Notes under the pieces: generated by a model
Seen by the model: only the letters and a program-made list of their open reading frames with translations
What the model was told of the DNA's origin: nothing
The model's database searches: none
Position numbers and translations under genes: made by a program
Shown here: one piece after another, positions 62,844 through 64,000 of the stretch
Layout of the letters: each line of letters starts with the position of its first letter
How positions within the stretch are numbered: position 1 is the stretch's first letter
Assembly: GCF_001672775.1 (NCBI RefSeq)
Contig: NZ_LZKJ01000027.1
Coordinates: forward strand, 1 to 64,000
Reading direction: 5' to 3'
Source: Mycobacterium kyorinense
GTDB lineage: Bacteria; Actinomycetota; Actinomycetes; Mycobacteriales; Mycobacteriaceae
DNA: 64,000 nt

Positions 62844-63642
62844 TGACCGTGAGGTGTTGCGCCGCGGCGAGCTGACGGTCCTCGGCCGCATTCGCTCGGC
62901 AAGCAACGCCACCTTCCTGTGCGAGTCGACACTGGGCGAGCGCAGCGTGCACTGCGTCTACAAGCCCGTCGCCGGTGAACAGCCGCTGTGGGACTTCCCG
63001 GACGGCACCCTGGCCGGCCGAGAAGTCGGCGCGTACCTGATTTCAGCGCAGTTGGGCTGGAACATCGTGCCGTACACCATCATTCGGCTCGGGCCGGCCG
63101 GTCGCGGCATGCTGCAACTTTGGGTGGACCAACCCGGCGACATTCCCGGCACCGACCGCGAGCCCCGACCGGATCTAGTCGACCTGTTTCCGGCCGGTAA
63201 GCCGCCGGCGGGTTATCTGCCGGTGCTGCGGGCCTACGACTACGCCGGTGACGAAGTGGTGTTGATGCATGCCGACGACATCAGGCTGTGGCGGATGGCG
63301 GTGTTCGACGTGCTGATCAACAACGCCGACCGCAAAGGCGGCCACGTCTTGCGCGACGTCGACGGGTACGTGTACGGCGTCGACCACGGGGTCTGTCTGC
63401 ACGTCGAGGACAAACTGCGCACGGTGCTGTGGGGATGGGCCGGCAAGCCTGTCGATGACGACACTCTCGAAGCGCTCACCCGGTTGGTCGACGCGCTGGA
63501 CGGCGAGCTCGGTGACGCGTTGGCCGCCCACATCACCGCCGCCGAGATCACCGCGCTGCGCAGGCGCGCCCAAGGGCTGCTGGACAACCCGGTGATGCCC
63601 AGTCCGGACCGGCACCGCCCGATTCCCTGGCCGGCTTTTTGA
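62827..63642 (+). CDS. SCO1664 family (PI3/PI4-kinase-like fold) protein (Rv2133c-like)
   Basis: This 271-residue protein is of the SCO1664 family. The kinase-like features are VYKPVAGEQPLWDFPDGTL (Lys), FDVLINNADRKGGHVL (the catalytic-loop-like N-x-D-R stretch) and YGVDHGVCLH (a DHG metal motif), as in the HipA/PI3-kinase-like fold. ATG 62827 overlaps the DUF3090 gene by 17 bases. Activity unproven. Confidence 0.87.
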   Translation: MTPRTDDREVLRRGELTVLGRIRSASNATFLCESTLGERSVHCVYKPVAGEQPLWDFPDGTLAGREVGAYLISAQLGWNIVPYTIIRLGPAGRGMLQLWVDQPGDIPGTDREPRPDLVDLFPAGKPPAGYLPVLRAYDYAGDEVVLMHADDIRLWRMAVFDVLINNADRKGGHVLRDVDGYVYGVDHGVCLHVEDKLRTVLWGWAGKPVDDDTLEALTRLVDALDGELGDALAAHITAAEITALRRRAQGLLDNPVMPSPDRHRPIPWPAF

Positions 63643-63661
63643 GCCAGTAGCGTGGTTCGAC

Positions 63662-64000
63662 ATGCCGCGTTCTTTCGAGTCGTCAGTCGAGTTCCCGGAC
63701 AGCGTCGACCAGATCTTTTCGACCTTCTGCGACGAGACCTACTGGGAGGCGAGAATCATCGCCACCGGTAACCCCAATGCCAAGCTCGACTCGCTGATCA
63801 TCGACCCAGGCGAGACCGTCACGGCGAACGTCAGTGTCAGCTTCTTGGGCGAGAAGCTGCCCAAGGCGATCACCAAGTTTTCGGGCGGGGAGCTCAAGTT
63901 CTCCCAAACCCAGCGGTGGGTTCGGATCGACGGCGACCGGGTGCAGGGAGAGATCGATGTGGCCGTCTCGCGGGTACCAGCGTCCGGCGCCGGGAAGGCG
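63662..64000 (+). CDS. DUF2505 domain protein, 5' part
   Basis: Starts at ATG 63662 and is still open at the window end (113 codons). The N-terminal sequence (SFESSVEFPDSVDQIFSTF, then YWEARI) is that of DUF2505, an actinobacterial SRPBCC-like domain. Its end lies outside the window, so length and full domain content cannot be judged. Function unknown. Confidence 0.8.
   Translation, partial: MPRSFESSVEFPDSVDQIFSTFCDETYWEARIIATGNPNAKLDSLIIDPGETVTANVSVSFLGEKLPKAITKFSGGELKFSQTQRWVRIDGDRVQGEIDVAVSRVPASGAGKA

Overview
The window is high-GC DNA (about two thirds G+C by eye) from a nontuberculous Mycobacterium. Nearly every gene is recognisable as the orthologue of the M. tuberculosis stretch from mmpS3 (Rv2198c) to Rv2133c, in the same order. 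Identifications come from recalled protein sequences and gene order; no database search was run. Species is not determined. Several M. tuberculosis-specific insertions are missing: IS6110 before mraZ, PE_PGRS38 and Rv2159c-Rv2161c before murE, and the transposase Rv2177c between aroG and pknL.

Layout. 1-5567: the end of mmpS3, a membrane protein, and on the minus strand the respiratory operon ctaE-qcrC-qcrA-qcrB, coupled by ATGA overlaps. 5728-12131: trpD, a DnaQ/UvrC-like nuclease, a small Cys-rich protein, the NlpC/P60 hydrolase ripC, a HELFH-motif secreted protein and pimB. 12147-21990: fadD15, two small START/SRPBCC-like genes, a Walker ATPase with no canonical start, an acyltransferase, a GT87 mannosyltransferase, a membrane protein, an exoribonuclease and aroG. 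22022-29338: pknL and its substrate gene, mptA, idsA2, an MTHFR-like gene, lppM, a GNAT and a DUF3040 gene. pimB, the GT87 enzyme and mptA together make phosphatidylinositol mannosides, lipomannan and lipoarabinomannan.

29551-50775 is a complete, compact division and cell wall (dcw) cluster on the plus strand: a MraZ-type TGGGG operator, mraZ, rsmH, an FtsL-like gene, pbpB, murE, murF, mraY, murD, ftsW, murG, murC, ftsQ, ftsZ, pgeF, a YggS gene, sepF, a YggT gene, wag31 and a small membrane protein. Most junctions overlap by 1-4 bases.

50789-55028 is the accessory part: a phosphoribosyltransferase, a FAD oxidoreductase, a vapBC toxin-antitoxin pair and an IS481-type element with a doubly frameshifted transposase. 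The IS lies against the 3' end of a tRNA-Leu(GAG), and the tRNA end sequence occurs three times. 55123-64000 returns to conserved mycobacterial genes: M20 peptidase, PEBP protein, alpha/beta hydrolase, pyrD, lppL, uppP, a histidine phosphatase, DUF3090, an SCO1664-family gene and the start of a DUF2505 gene.

The best leads are a dispersed repeat family that carries Shine-Dalgarno sequence to gene starts, two genes that seem to need CTG starts, apparent loss of the known phosphosites in PknL, its substrate and Wag31, the three tRNA-end copies around vapBC and the IS, and a near-perfect 77-bp inverted repeat at the very start of the window. I found no convincing new multi-gene system.
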